Origin: Gigaspora rosea
Lineage: Eukaryota; Glomeromycota; Glomeromycetes; Diversisporales; Gigasporaceae
Direction of reading: 5' to 3'
Length of the DNA stretch: 64,000 nt
Assembly: GCA_003550325.1 (NCBI GenBank)
Contig: QKWP01000046.1
Span: forward strand, 562,471 to 626,470
The position numbers and the translations under genes were made by a program. The notes under the pieces are model-generated. The model did no database searches. It saw only the letters and a program-made list of their open reading frames with translations, and was not told the origin of the DNA. Positions 11,491-24,521 of this stretch are shown here, piece by piece (position 1 is the stretch's first letter; every line of letters starts with the position of its first letter).

Positions 11491-11499
11491 CCCTAAAAG

Positions 11500-12660
11500 T
11501 GCTAGTTTTTTTGCAAATTGTCAAAAAATTTAGTAGGTTCTTGCAAAATAGTGGAAAAGTTAGAGTCAGTGTTCTTGTAAAGTGCCAGAAAAGTTAGGTC
11601 ATTTTCTTGCAAAGTTCTAAAAGAAGTAAAAATGAATAAAATTAAATAAAATTAAAAAAATAAGTAAAAAAAAAAAAAAAAAAAAAACAAACCTAAAAAA
11701 AAATAACAAAAAAAAAACAAAAAAGAAAAAATAAACTATTATATTTGCTTATATTCATTCATATTTATTTATATTCAATTATATTTACTCATATTCACAA
11801 CTTCTTGCAAAGTGCCAGAGATGTTAGAATTGGTGTTCTTGTAAAGTACTAGAAAAGTCATTTTCTTGCAAAATTCTGAAAGAAATAAGGGATAAATAAA
11901 ATAAAAAAAAATTAAAAAAATAAGTAAAAAAAAGAAAACAAACAAAAAACAAAAATATAAGCAAACTAAATAAAAAATAAAACTCCATTTTCCTGAAGTA
12001 AGAGTTCATGATCTTGCAATTCAGAAATCATCAAAGGTTTTTGCAAAGTGCCAGAATAAAATAAATTAATAAAAATAAACAAAAAAACAAAAACAAAAAA
12101 CATGAAATAAAAAAATAAATGAAATGAAACCTTGCAAAAACTTGCAAAAACTTGCATTTTTAAAATTTAAAAATTGTAGAAATTAGTTGTATTTTTGCAA
12201 AGTGTTAAAGGCTGAGTTGGCTTGCACAAAGTGCTAAAAGGTTATTGGATTTTTTGCAAAGTGCTAGTGATAAAGTGTAGAAATAAAATAAAAAATTAAA
12301 AAAAATAAAAAATAAAAAATAAAGAAAAACAAAAAAAAACTAATAAAAATAAAATGAACCCAAAAAAAAAAACAAGGAAAATAAAAAAACAATGTAAAAT
12401 TGATAGAAGATCAAATTATAAACAAAAAAAAATAAACAAAATCTAATCTGATCTTGTAGTACAATTATCAAAAATCATCAAAACATTTCAAAAAAATATT
12501 AGTCAAACGTGTTTTTAATATAATCTAGATAACAGATCTACTAATTTAGTTTGATTTCCCAGTTCTAAAATATTTTGAATGTATTTGAAATATTAAAAAG
12601 AAAAAAAAAAAGAAAAAAAAAGAGAAAGAAAGAGGAGAGGGGTAAAGGGTAAGGGTAAAA
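11500..12660 (+). repeat. Degenerate repeats with CTTGCAAAGTGCCAGA words and A-rich spacers
   Basis: The block around TTCTTGTAAAGTGCCAGAA, then CATTTTCTTGCAAA and an A-rich spacer, occurs near 11560-11690 and again near 11800-11940. Shorter echoes (TTGCAAAGTGCTA) continue to about 12265. Spacers are long A/AAAT runs and, at 12600-12665, a purine-rich tract. Small open frames here are products of poly-A/T runs. Confidence 0.6.
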
Positions 12661-12949
12661 AGAGGAAAAAAAGTAAAAATTGATTAAAACAGTTTTTTTT
12701 AAGTTTTTTTACATTTTATGGGATATATATTTATGATTTATGGTAGCTTACAGATCAAATGGGCTTAAGAAATTTTGAACTTTGTTTTTTTTTTTTAAAA
12801 AAAAAAAAATATTTCAATAATTTGAAATATTTCAAAAATATTAAACCTAAAAATTTTTGAAATATATTTTACTTATTTTGTAGTGCACAAGGTCTTTTGA
12901 AATATTTTGCTAAAATTGAAAAAATGCAAAAATTAAAATTAATATAAAA

Positions 12950-13210
12950 TGTTTTTTTATTTTCTTACACACTATAAAAAAATTGTAATTTATATAAAAA
13001 TTTTATATAAGTTTACAATTTTCTTATATACTATAATAAAATCGTAAATTTACATAAAAATTTTAAATAAATTTACAATTTTCTTACACACCAAAAGAAA
13101 ATTGTAAAATTACAAATATTAAATTTATAATTTTCTTATACATCATAGGGCCTATGCAATTTTACACTAAATATTATGTAAGATCACGATTTTTTTACAT
13201 GCTATAAAAA
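12950..13210 (+). repeat. Tandem repeat, about 65-bp units
   Basis: About four degenerate units each contain TTTACAATTTTCTTA, then a run around ACACACTATAAAA, then TTGTAA, followed by a poorly conserved AT stretch. Function unknown; it resembles decayed minisatellite DNA. Confidence 0.6.
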
Positions 13211-16200
13211 CTTGCGAAAGTTTACACACATATATTTTTGCTAATGTATAAGTATATATTATATTAAATCTAGTATAATTTTTCTTATTTACAAGCTTTT
13301 AATCTAAAAACTATATTAATAAAAAATTTTTAAAATTAATAAAAATTTTATTTATAATAAAATATTATTAAGAATATTTTTGTCTTATAAATCAATTATA
13401 TTTGCATAATAAAAAAAATAATAATAAATTCGTAAGTAAATAAATTTATTATTATATAATAACCTAAAAAATTGATGATAGAAAATATTAAATATAAATA
13501 TAAAAAATTAATATTTATATTTAACGCTTATAAATGATTGTTAGCGCTTGGTTTTAGGTTATTTTTGGTAATTGATTTTCATTGACTTAACTTTTTTTGG
13601 AAATTTTGGATTTCACAAATTTAAACCGATTGTAGTCTATACTCTATTTTCTGGCTGTGCTTGCGATTGCGATTGCACTTGCATAAGAGCAGTGCATGCG
13701 AAGCGCTGTGCAAGCTCAAGTGCTCTCAAAATTTTTCGCTTATCGAACATTGGTTGTATATATAGAATAAATTGCAATTAAAAAGGAGGTCCAATTTTTC
13801 TAAAATGCACGAATAAAATAATGCATATCTTAATTACTAAATATAAGAAAATTACCTAACCTTAATTGGTAAAAAATATGAAATAGTTGCAAATAAATAA
13901 CGATTATAAAGAAATCCGTTATCATTAAAATGCATAAATAAATTAACAAAAATATTGCATATAATTGCTAAATAAAAACAACACCTAACCTTTATTAGAC
14001 AAAAATTAATTATTATAATTTAGTTTAAAAAGCTCAATAATCGATAAAAATACTATTTATTAATAATATATATTTACTATTTTTTTCACTTATTGATATT
14101 TTAAAAGATGCACGCCTTATGAACATTAACACTATTATTACTGAAGGTAGAGTTCCAATCCATAAACATCTAGTGTTGTAAACTTTTTTAAGTTATTTTT
14201 CTTTTGTGTAATTCTGCCAGTACATAGTTAGGGTATTTTGTCCTGAACAATGTGTTTTCTTTTTTATAAGATAGGTAGTAGTTTCGGACCCTAAATCTAA
14301 GTTCTGGGCAAGAACAATGATTTGGAACCATATATCCTTGTCTGGGACCAAAATAGTTTGAAGCTTATGATAGTAGTCTTGAACTTTTTATATTCAAAAT
14401 GTATAAATACAATGCTTGAGTAAATAAAAAGGGCATAATTCATTTTAATCAAACAAAACAATAACCCAATCTAACTTAAAACCCTGATTTATTCCAATTT
14501 GGCATAAACCCATACCATCCTACTTTGCATCTGAAATTTCAGCTGATTCTGAATTAGCCACCTAGCCCAAATTCAGATTAAGATAATTAGCCTAAACTTT
14601 GCAGCGCACAAATAACTATTACTCATTGTTATTCGATATGTAAAACAATACCATCTAACTCAGATATCCGAATTAAAAAAACAAATATCCAGTGTTATGC
14701 TCAATTTTTTTGTTTCATTTTTTCCATTATTATTATTATTTTTTGAATTTCTTATTTTGATATAGTTTGTGATGCAGTTAGGTGATTAAAGCTTCAATCG
14801 AGAGGTTGAAGTTTCAAGTGAGTGATTAAAACTTCAATCGAATGATTAAAGCTCCAATTACAAATTGAAGCTCCAAGTGGGTGATTAAACTCTAATTGAG
14901 AGATTAAGCTCCAATAGAGATTGGAACTGTTTAACTGTTTAAAAATTGCTCTATAGTTCCTGGCAAAATTATGTTTTAATGCCGGCCAAATTAAACGGTT
15001 AAACAGTTAAACAATTAAACGATTAGAAAAAATTTTAGGCAGTTCCAGGGATTAAAAAACCCACAGGAATTAAAGATAGATAAGGATGTAGCTTCAGTCT
15101 GTGAAGGAAAGAAAGATTATTAAACGATTGTTAATAATTGTGGATAGTATTATTGAATAATCTGACATATAAATTTTTCTAATAAAGGGAAACCTATAAC
15201 CTGTAATTATGTGTGTTAGTTTTTTGATTTAAACCATTTAACCTTAACCACTATTTGTTCACGATCGAAGCTAAACTCCTATAAGCTCTCCCATTGTTTG
15301 TAACACCAGATATAGCTTATTGGATAAATGGATGAAGAATTGATCTGAATTGAAACTCTACACTTAACAAATTACTTAAAGACCAGAAAACAAAACTGAA
15401 AAAAACAAATATAAATAACCTATTCATACCCATAATCATGATTATTTTATTAATACTTAACATTACATCACGAATTTCAAAATTAATCGGAACCCAATCA
15501 CTTAATATTAAATCAAAATTCTAGCAAAAACTATTAGAAGATCAAATTTCATTATTACACTAAAACGAAAAAGAATTGCAACACAATAAAATATGAATCA
15601 AAAGTTAAATTAACTATTAGCATTTTAGAATGACAACAATATAAAAAAATATGGATAATTAAACTCCCAGTGCATGGGCAGGCGCATGGCTTGTTTAATA
15701 TTATAATCAACTATTATTTCAAAAGATAAGTTTAAAAAAATTTAATAAAATAAATTATTATATATAAAAATTTTTTAATTTATATTAATATAGTTAAGCC
15801 AGAATAAATGAGAAGACCTATATTTTTCTATAAAGGCTTACAAAAAAGAAAAAAAAGATATGTTTATTATCAAAATAGCAGAAATAAATAATATTAGTAG
15901 AAAATTTATATTAAATTTTACTATATTTTAATAAAATTGATACTAAAAGATTAAGGATGAGTATTTATTATTGTCAAAAAATTAGTATAGGTAGGTGCAC
16001 TAGTAGAATATTTACAATTGGAGCAAAAATAAGTTAAATAGAGTGAGAATAGTTGTTATTTATTTATTATCAAAAATTAGTAGAAATGGCATTAGTAGAA
16101 TATTCAATCAGTAACTGGAATTGGAATCAAAAAAATAAAATGAAAATATATTTATAATCAAAATTAGCAGAAATATAAATATCAGTAAAACAATCAATAA

Positions 16201-16566
16201 TATACTAAATACTTAAAGCACTTTTTTTTAGTAGTATTTAATAATAGGACAATTAGTATAGAATGTATAATAAAATGATTCTCAAATTATACAACAAATA
16301 AATTTTAAAGTATATTTTTATTAATAAATTTTGAACTCAAGTTAAATAAAATACAATTTAAAACTTTATTTTTTTATTTTATAATAATACTTGACTTTAA
16401 TACAATTATTAAATATAATTTGAATCAAATTAAACTGTATTAATAACAAATAGATTTCTTGTATTTTAGCTATCAAAACTTGAACAAATCTAAAAAAAAT
16501 CACTATTCATAAAAAAATTAAAATAATAACTTAATGCTTGCAAATATATTATAAACTATAAGAATT
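13211..16566. other. Gene-free AT-rich region with minor repeats
   Basis: No credible gene is seen. At 14770-14930 a short motif GATTAAAGCTTCAATYGA recurs about five times in altered forms. At 14935-15025, GTTTAACTGTTTAA and its inverse AAACAGTTAAACAATTAAAC form a loose inverted repeat. The 69-codon frame at 13572-13781 spans a small GC-richer patch with no family resemblance. Confidence 0.5.
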
Positions 16567-16980
16567 TAGTTAAACCTTTCTAAATGTAGTTAAAATCTGG
16601 TTCATATTACAAGTACTACCAAAAAAAAGGGCACTTTCATTTTTTAATTAATTATTGATTTAATAATAGATTAAAAAATAATAAAATGCAAATTAGCTAT
16701 ATAGTGGAAATTTAAAATATTGTAGGTTTAGGCCATGGATAAAATTGACCAAGTTTTGGTATAAGTAATATATAGATTGGATACAACAAACATTGTATAT
16801 AATTATTATACTTAATAAAGACCAAGAGATATAATTTTATCTTAAAAAAAAAAAAATAATAAACAAAATGCTTTAGCAGCATTTATATTTAATTTCAATA
16901 AATGCAGTTTTTTTATTATTCTTTAAATGCACAATGCTAAAGTATATTTCCAAAAGCATGCACTTAGAGAGGTCTAACTG
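16567..16980. mobile_element. Tc1/mariner-type MITE with TA target
   Basis: The left end reads TTAGTTAAACCTTTCTAAATG and the right end, inverted, reads CAGTTAGACCTCTCTAAGTG. The right end is followed by TA (16981-16982). CAGTYARACC is a frequent terminus of Tc1/mariner-like MITEs. The same termini flank the MITE at 50342-50518. It is non-coding, about 414 bp. Confidence 0.65.
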
Positions 16981-16992
16981 TATATATTAGGG

Positions 16993-17871
16993 GCAAATCT
17001 TACGTTTTTGATACTCCTGCACTTACTTTTTTGATACTCCTGTATGTACTCCAAAATTACGCTTACTTTTTTGATGCAGATCTGCATATATACACGTGAC
17101 TTGTGTTACACAAAGGCCCAGTGCATTGTTTTTGCAAAAATAATTTTTGGTTACACGCTACTAATGTTGTGTAACGTTACACAAGTCTAATTTTGCCCGG
17201 CATTAAGCTTAATGCTGGTGGGCACTATCATGATAATGCCCCCGGCGGGGTTAGACATAATTCCGGCCCACCCTAACCCTAAATCTAGTGGTACCCTAAC
17301 CCGGCATTAAGCTTAATGCTGGTGGGCACTATCATGATAATGCCCCGGCGGGGTTGGACATAATTCCGGCCCACCCAAAACTAATTGTTCGAAGCAACAT
17401 CCAATCATATGTCGTGTAACCAGTATATGAACTGTGATTGGATGTTGCTTCGAACAATTAGTTTTTAGGGTTCCTAGATTTAGAGTTAGAGTGGGCCGGA
17501 ATTATGTCTAACCACGCCGGGGCATTATCATGATAGTGCCCACCAGCATTAAGCTTAATGCCGGGTTAGGGTACCACTAGATTTAGGGTTAGGGTGGGCC
17601 GGAATTATGTCTAACCCCGCCGGGGCATTATCATGATAGTGCTCACTAGCATTAAGCTTAATGCAGGGCAAAATTAGACTTGTGTAACATTACATGACAT
17701 TAGCAGTATGTAACCAAAAATTATTTTTGCAAAAACAATGCACTGGGCCTTTGTGTAACACAAGTCACGTGTATATATGCAGATTTGCATCAAAAAAGTA
17801 AACGTAATTTTGGGGTACATACAGGAGTATCAAAAAAGTAAGTGCAGGAGTATCAAAAACGTAAGATTTGC
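16993..17871. mobile_element. Palindromic foldback element (879 bp), 9-bp target duplication
   Basis: The element reads GCAAATCTTACGTTTTTGAT at the left and its mirror image at the right, with arms of roughly 400 bp that pair almost base for base. It is flanked by ATATTAGGG on both sides (16984-16992 and 17872-17880), a perfect 9-bp target duplication of the Mutator-like (MULE) type. Each arm holds two copies of a roughly 100-bp module containing the smaller palindromes GGCATTAAGCTTAATGC and GGGCACTATCATGATAAT. The centre (17384-17465) is a further hairpin. There is no coding capacity, so it must be mobilised in trans. It inserted into the left tip of the element at 17878. Confidence 0.85.
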
Positions 17872-17877
17872 ATATTA

Positions 17878-18414
17878 GGGGGCATCCAGAAATAACGTTA
17901 TACAAGAGGGGGAGAGGGGGTCTGACAAAATATAACGATTTTCCTCTTAAAAAGGGGTGTCAAAAAAATATACCGCAATTTTTTAAGAAAAAATCGTCTA
18001 AAACTGATACGGTGGTCCAAATTTAATGATTTTGGTACCATTCAATTCGTCTCGGTTAGAGGAGTCGAATGGTACCAATTTTATTTCATTTGGATTACTG
18101 GATCAGAAGTTATTGGCCAAATACTATTGGTTATTATGTTTTCTTTTAAAATGACTATAAAATCAATAGTTTTTTGTGAATAACTATTGATCCAGTAATT
18201 CTAATGAAATGATTTTGGTATAATTGGATTCATCTCACTGAGACGAATCGAATGGTACCTAAATCATCCAAATCGGATTACTTTGTCACAATATATTCAA
18301 GTTTTTGTAAAATTTTATATATAAACATACGGATTTTGAAAAATTTTTTTATATAGTAGAGGGGGGTCAAGCGCTACTATGAGGGGGTACATAACATTAT
18401 TTATGGATGCCCCC
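17878..18414. mobile_element. Non-autonomous TIR element with GGGGGCATCC ends
   Basis: The left end GGGGGCATCCAGAAATAACG mirrors the right end, which read inwards is GGGGGCATCCATAAATAATG. The right end stops at 18414. The palindromic element at 16993 sits in the left tip, since its 9-bp duplication includes three of the terminal Gs. Inside, GAATGGTACC words near 18065 and 18250 form a second inverted pair. No transposase; superfamily not assigned. Confidence 0.7.
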
Positions 18415-18439
18415 ATATTTGTTTAAATAAGATATCATA

Positions 18440-20833
18440 GCTATAATATATATCCCAAAATTGCTATTTATACCCCAAAAAAAATTTAAACTTTTTGACA
18501 ACTTTGAAAGAAGATATCTTTGCAAATACCCAATAAAATTTAATAATTTTTTTATTTTGATTCCACTAATATAGAATTAACATAAAAAAGTATTATGAAT
18601 TTTATTAGATCATTTTGCTCAAAGTTGTAAAAAAATTTGAAATGCATATCAGATATCAAAACAACCATATAAAAAGTTTCTAAACTTTAAATGAAGGTAT
18701 ATTTTGAAGGATATTGCTAACTTGCCCTGGTGATTTAACCACCCTACGATTTACCAATTAGGTTGCAGGATCTTGTATAACAAAATAAAGAAATTTTTAA
18801 GAAAATTTAGAAAAAAATTTAAAAATTATCAATATCACAAAATTTTATTACAAAAACTAGCTTTGAGCTATTAAGTAAAAGTTTTTAGCGCCTAATTTTG
18901 TATATATATAATTTACCTTTTGTATCCTAACCCTAACCTTTAAAAAAATTTATTTATAAAAAAATTCTATAAAAATAAAGAGTAGTTAAATTTTATAATT
19001 ATAACCAGGGGTTAAAATTAGTTAAATTCTATTTTGAAAATATCTAACCAAATTTGGTAAACTTTTTTTTATTTTAATTTTGAAGATATGTAAAATCAAA
19101 AGAAAAAAGATTAATCAAATTGATTAGACAGTTGTCAAAATATTTTGCCAAATTTTTAAAAATTTTTAAAATTCTATTAAAATAAAGCTGTGCTAAAAAT
19201 TTTTTAAAACTTTGAATAAAGATATCTCTGTAAACATATAACCAAATCTAATGAACTTTTTTGTTTTAATTATGCAAGTATATAGAATCAAAAAAATATT
19301 CATTAAATTTGACTATATAGTTGCCAAGATATCTTTGCTTTAAGTTTTAAAAAATTTTAAAATATCTATTAAAATAAGGCTATGTCAAATTTTTTTATAA
19401 CTTTGAATAAAAATATTCCTGAAACTATCTAATCAAATTTAATAAACTTTTTTATTTTAATTCTGCAGAATTGTAATTTAAAAAAAAGTTTATTAAATTT
19501 GATTAGATAGTTGCAGAGATATCTTTGTTCAAAGTTTAAAAAAAAATTTGGCACAGCTTTATTTTAATAGATATTTTAAAATTTTTCAAACTTTGGACAA
19601 AGATATCTTGACAACTGCCTAGTCAAATTTGATGAATCTTTTTATTTTGATTCTATACATACTCACAGAATAAAAACAAAAAAAGTTTATTAAATTTGGT
19701 TATATAGTTGCAGAAATATCTTCACTCAAAGTTTTAAAAAAATTTTTGGTCAGCTTAAATTTTTTTAAAAGTTTGAGCAAAGTTATCTTTTGTAGAATCA
19801 AAAAATGTTTCATTAAATTTGACTATATAGTTTTCAAGATATCTTTGTCTAAAGTTTTAAAAAATTTTAAAATATTTATCAAAATAAAGCTATGTTAAAA
19901 TTTTTTTATAACTTTGAATAAAAATATTTTTGCAACTATCTAATCAATTTAATGAACTTTTTTATTTTAATTCTGCAGATTTGCATACTTAAAATAAAAA
20001 AAATTTATTAAATTTGGTCAGAAAGTTGCAGAAATAGCTTTGTTTAAAGTTTTGGCACAGCTTTATTTTGATAGATATTTTAAAATTTTTCAAAATTTTG
20101 AACAAAGATATCTTGACAACTGCCTAGTCAAATTTGATAAATCCTTTTTTTTTTGATTCTACATACTCACAGAATAAAAACAAAAAAAAGTTTATCAAAT
20201 TTGATTATATAGTTGCAGAAATATCTTTAAAAAAATTTTTGGTACAGCTTAAATTTTTTAAAACTTTGGGAGTTATTACTATATATATAGTATTTATTAA
20301 ATAAGGAAAGTTATATTCATAACACTGTGTTATATAACACTTTATATAAATAACTCAAAATTTAACTAGGGTAACTCCTGTAGTATAACTAAGAAAAAAA
20401 CTACTCTTCTCATAATTTTACACTAAGCACTAACCCTAACCCTAACTCTAAGAGATATTTTGACACTGCCTAATCAAATTTGATAAATCCTTTTTTTTTT
20501 AATTCTATATATCTTCAGAATTAAAATAAAAAAATGTTTATCAAATTTGGTTAAATGTTTTGTAAGTATACCTTCATTTAACATTAGAAAATTTTTTATA
20601 TTTGTTGTTTTGATATGCATTTCAAATTTTTTGATAACTTTGGCAAAGTTATTTCTACAACCATCTAACAAAATTTATTAAATATTTTTTTATTTAAATT
20701 CCATATATTAGTAAAATCAAAATAAAAAAAAATTATTAAAGTTATTAGGTACTTACAAAGATACCTTCTTTCAAAATAGCAAAAATTTAAATTTTTTGAG
20801 GTATGAATAACAATTTTGGGTATATATAATAGC
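18440..20833. repeat. 2.4-kb inverted-repeat element built of internal tandem and mirrored modules
   Basis: The outer ends mirror each other: CCCAAAATTGCTATTTATAC near 18453 and, inverted from about 20825, CCCAAAATTGTTATTCATAC. Inside, a module of about 140 bp recurs at least five times: AGATATCTTTG, then a string ending TCAAATTTRATRAA, a short spacer, then the same words in reverse. Each module is itself a hairpin. A different AT-rich insert with CCCTAACCCTAACCC lies near 20290-20450. It is non-coding. It resembles a decayed foldback transposon; no target duplication was found. Confidence 0.6.
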
Positions 20834-21439
20834 TGCCTTAAATAAAAATTATTAAGATATTAGTTTGAGATTTGAGTATGAACAAATTGAAACAATAATA
20901 GTTCTAAATTTTTTAATTTCTTAAAATTATAATTTTGACTAAGTATATAGATTTTTGCTCAAGCAAGAATGTTTGGTTGATTGCAAGTACTATATAAAAT
21001 AGAACAAGCAGCTATTTTTGAGGGTATGATATTTTTTGACTTTATTTTTTCTTTGTTAAAGCTACAAATGAATAATGTATTTGTATAGCATTGTAGTTGT
21101 ATCCAGTCTTGTATGTGAAATTTCTTTTAAAAAACCTTGAAAATAGCAATTAAAAAATGCCTATTGTTACTATTAAAAATAGGCCATATGGATGTTTATC
21201 CTCAAATTTCATATTAAAAATTTTATCTCATTAATCTATATAACAAATTGTATGCCTAATAATTTACAGAAATAATTTTATAGTTAATTATGTATATGAA
21301 TTATAGATTTTAGAACATATATTTTGCTCAGAACACACAAAAACTAATAATCATTTCTGCTATTATTAATCTATATAGTCTAGCACAGAGTCAAGAGATA
21401 TTGTTTGAAAAATTTTAAATACTTGCAAAAGGTCCAGTT
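20834..21439. other. AT-rich stretch without gene
   Basis: I see no coding, repeat or RNA feature here. Confidence 0.5.
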
Positions 21440-21860
21440 CCTAATCACAAAATTGATGACTACATTTAATGATCATTCAATTACCTAGCACTAATTACTA
21501 CTTTTTTTTCTTATATACTATTCCATTATTTTTTTTATTTATCAAATTCTATATATGTGTTCTCATTTTATATCTATTAGCTAATTATTACTTCATTTTT
21601 GAATTACTTTGTAGCCATTACTTTATATTTTATATTTCACTTTAGAATCACTTTATTGTAAATAAACAAAGAGAAAATAGTGTATAAGAAGCTGGCCTTC
21701 GCCAGAAAAGCTGGCCAACTTTATTATTCAATTTGTACATAATTACCTTTGTTGTAAATAATTTTTTAAATAAAATTCATAAATTAAATATATTTAACTA
21801 TATAATCAGTAATTCCTTAATAATTATATATAAAACCTGAATTAACAAGTATTATCTCAA
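21440..21860 (+). mobile_element. LTR retroelement fossil, LTR remnant
   Basis: This shares with the LTR at 54446-54814 (opposite strand) the words TGACTACATT, ATTACTTC repeated several times, and the hairpin CTGGCCTTCGCCAG preceded by TATAAG. The order is the same, so the two are copies of one LTR family in opposite orientation. It is old and diverged, with approximate ends. No internal coding part lies beside it. Superfamily not assignable. Confidence 0.5.
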
Positions 21861-22028
21861 CTAATAAAAGAATCTGTATAATCTATATAATACCATTATA
21901 CAAGACCTAAAAACAATACAATTAACCATGGTAGTTCATATTAAGCCCAGAAATTTACATGCATTTCTAAAGAACTAACACACAATCAACTTTAATAAAT
22001 AAATAAATTGAAATTAACCTCTTAATAT

Positions 22029-22850
22029 TAGGGTGAAAAATGGGCTGGGCTAAACCTGGAAATTTTTGGGTTGGGCCAGGCCAGGGATGGTAAATGACTT
22101 TAAATGACCCAAATGACTTATATGACAAATGATCAGTCATTGGTCATTTTACAGCTCAAATGGCTTAAGAAGGTCATTTAACTCTGGTTAATTGATTATC
22201 AAATTACTTTTAGCCAATCATAATTGATTATTGTTCTCTTAAAATGAAACGTCGCTAGATGCTATCCAATAAATATTATTACACATAATAACGGCTGATG
22301 ATTTCAAATGACCAATCTTTATTCGATAGATGAGTGGTATTTGTATTTTAGCTAAATAACTAAGCCTTTTACCATACCTGTTGTAAAGTGAAAATCCAAT
22401 TGAATCATATCAGGTATAAAGTGATTAAGAAAAAAACACGGGACAAAAGATAACATATTTACTTTTTTTCAAAAAAAAGTTTGTAAATAATTATTTACCG
22501 ATTACAAAATTATATACCGGTAAATCATTTTCGAATTTACAAATGGCATGTCAATTAATAATCGATGAGATTGGTAGAATATTAACTAGATTTAAAATGA
22601 CCTAATGACAGATGACCCTGGTCAATTGGAAATGTCAGTAGTCATTTGGTCACGAGTCGTTTCCAAATGACCCAAAATTTGAATGACCTCAAATGACCAA
22701 TCATTTTGAGGTCATTTGAGGTCATTGAAAAATTGGCAAATAACCAGGTCATTTACCATCCCTGGGCCAGGCTAAACCCAGAAATTTTTTGGTCAGGCTG
22801 GGTTTGGGCCCAATTTGACCTACATTTTGAGCCCATTAATATTTCACCAG
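22029..22850. mobile_element. Outer hAT-like element with GGGCTGGGC ends, split by a younger hAT
   Basis: The left end reads TTAGGGTGAAAAATGGGCTG and the right region, inverted, gives a similar GGTGAAATATTAATGGGC. The body is rich in GGGCCAGGC, GGGTTTGGGCCC words. A related terminus (TAGGGTGGGGAATGGGCCGG read inverted) lies at 24681. It is interrupted by the element at 22082-22764. Confidence 0.5.
22082..22764. mobile_element. hAT-type non-autonomous element with perfect 8-bp target duplication
   Basis: Both ends read CAGGGATGGTAAATGAC inwards. GGCCAGGC flanks the element on each side (22074-22081 and 22765-22772), the 8-bp duplication typical of hAT. The subterminal regions carry many copies of AAATGACC in both orientations, probable transposase-binding words. 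No transposase frame is present. The intact duplication and outer host element make the boundaries secure. Confidence 0.88.
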
Positions 22851-24092
22851 GTTTGGGTTGGGCTTACTAAAATCTCAGCCTGTTTTGGGCTTTGTGACCT
22901 GGCCAAATGGGCCTACAATAAATCTATGTATGGTAAGAAAATATAGTAATTGAATGACCTGCTTTAAATATATCAATAATTTTTATGTCCATGATTATAT
23001 TAAATTAATAATTATAGAGTATTCATCAAATTATTTATATATATAGGATTTAATTTCAAATAAAATTATTTAGACATTACAATTAATTATCAGTTATATA
23101 AATTACAAATCGCTACCATAAGTAAACTAACAATTCTATAAACTAGATAGCAACTGCAAACAAAAATGGAGATTAGACCTTATGAATATGCAGAGAATAA
23201 ATTATTGTGGCTGCTATGAGTACAAATTTAAACTTTTGACTTCAGATCTTTAATGTGATACAATAATTAGTAGCTGCACAATACAGTCGCACTAAAACTA
23301 GGAACATTATATGAATATGTCTTAAATTAAAAATTTCAGAAATAGAACTTATTGCAATTAATATTATAATAAATTAATTTTCAAAAGGGTCAAAGCTTTA
23401 ATTCTTGTTGAATTAAGTTATATTGTTGTTAATTTCACATATTTTTCTTTATCTATTATTTTGTACTATCAATTATTTCATCAACTATGTTCCTACTATT
23501 TTATAGCCAATTGTAATTGTACTTACATCGTTACATCATATTTTGTTAGCTTTTTTATGCTCAATTTCTATTTTCTATTTATTTTTATGACAAGAGGACA
23601 ATTTGGATTATAATAGGAATTATAACATGTAATAAGGTCTGGTACAAGGTAAAGAAATAAAAATACGATTAGGCTATCTAGCATTATGCATGGGTGTCTA
23701 AATTACTCCTCTTAATAAAAAATTATTTCGACATTTAGTCTTTTGTAATCAATTTTCCTTAGTGACGAAATTAATTTGCTTAATTGTCGAAATTTTTAGT
23801 AATATTTGAATTCTTTATGTCAAAATAAGTATAGATACTTTGTGGAATTCATATAAACAAACTAGCAATGTCGAAATGTTTGACGAAATTACTTTTATTA
23901 AAAAAATAATTTAGACACCCATGTACATCTAACAAATAAGTTACAGCTTTTAAATTCTATAAATCCCATATAATCTGACTACAAAACAGGATAAAATTTA
24001 TTAAGTATGCATACTGTTACATAAAAATAAATGGTACGTCCCTTTTGAATTAAAAAAAATCTATACATAGTAATTAAATGAATTTGCGTCGT
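22851..24092. other. Gene-free AT-rich region
   Basis: No gene is seen. A 38-bp patch at about 23268-23305 (TAGTAGCTGCACAATACAGT and onward through CGCACTAAAACTAGGAAC) closely matches 35905-35945, where it abuts a Tc1-like element. It is probably a small transposon end. Confidence 0.45.
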
Positions 24093-24430
24093 ATTATTCC
24101 ATTTATATACAACTTATTTCATAGACAATTAATTTGCATATAAGATTATTTTTTGCAGACGGTTAATTTGCAGACCAATTTATTTCGCAAACAATATATT
24201 TCACTGACAATTTTTTTGTTATAAATTGCCCAATTTTTTAATTTAAACTTAATCCTAACGACTATGACTAGAATTGATTTGTCTGTGAAATTAAATGTCA
24301 ATGAAATAACTGCTATGAAACAAATTTATCTGTGAATTAATCGACTGTAAAATAACCTTGTCCTTATCTGAGAACTAAGTTGATTGTGAAGTAATTGTTG
24401 TTGAGTTGATACTACTAAATAAAAGATTAA
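24093..24430. mobile_element. Decayed foldback element, third member of the CCGACA-word family
   Basis: The left half has words such as TTTGCAGACGGTTAATT, GCAGACCAATTTATTTC and CACTGACAATTT. The right half mirrors them (TTGTCTGTGAAATTAAATG, GTCAATGAAATAA). The centre AATCCTAACGACTATGACTA corresponds to CCCTAACGACAATAACCA in the element at 56651-56967. Much more diverged than the other two members; no target duplication detectable. Confidence 0.5.
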
Positions 24431-24521
24431 GTAAATGTATCTAAATAAATCGCAATTATCTTAAGGCAGTCTGTTGATTGTGATTCGGTCCTTCATATTA
24501 TATTTCTTACTCAGCGAGCCA

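Noticed and set aside
18717-18775. A second SINE or tRNA head (GCCCTGGTGATTTAACCACC)
   Set aside because: It resembles the start of the SINE at 9293 for only about 10 bases and has no B box at the right distance.
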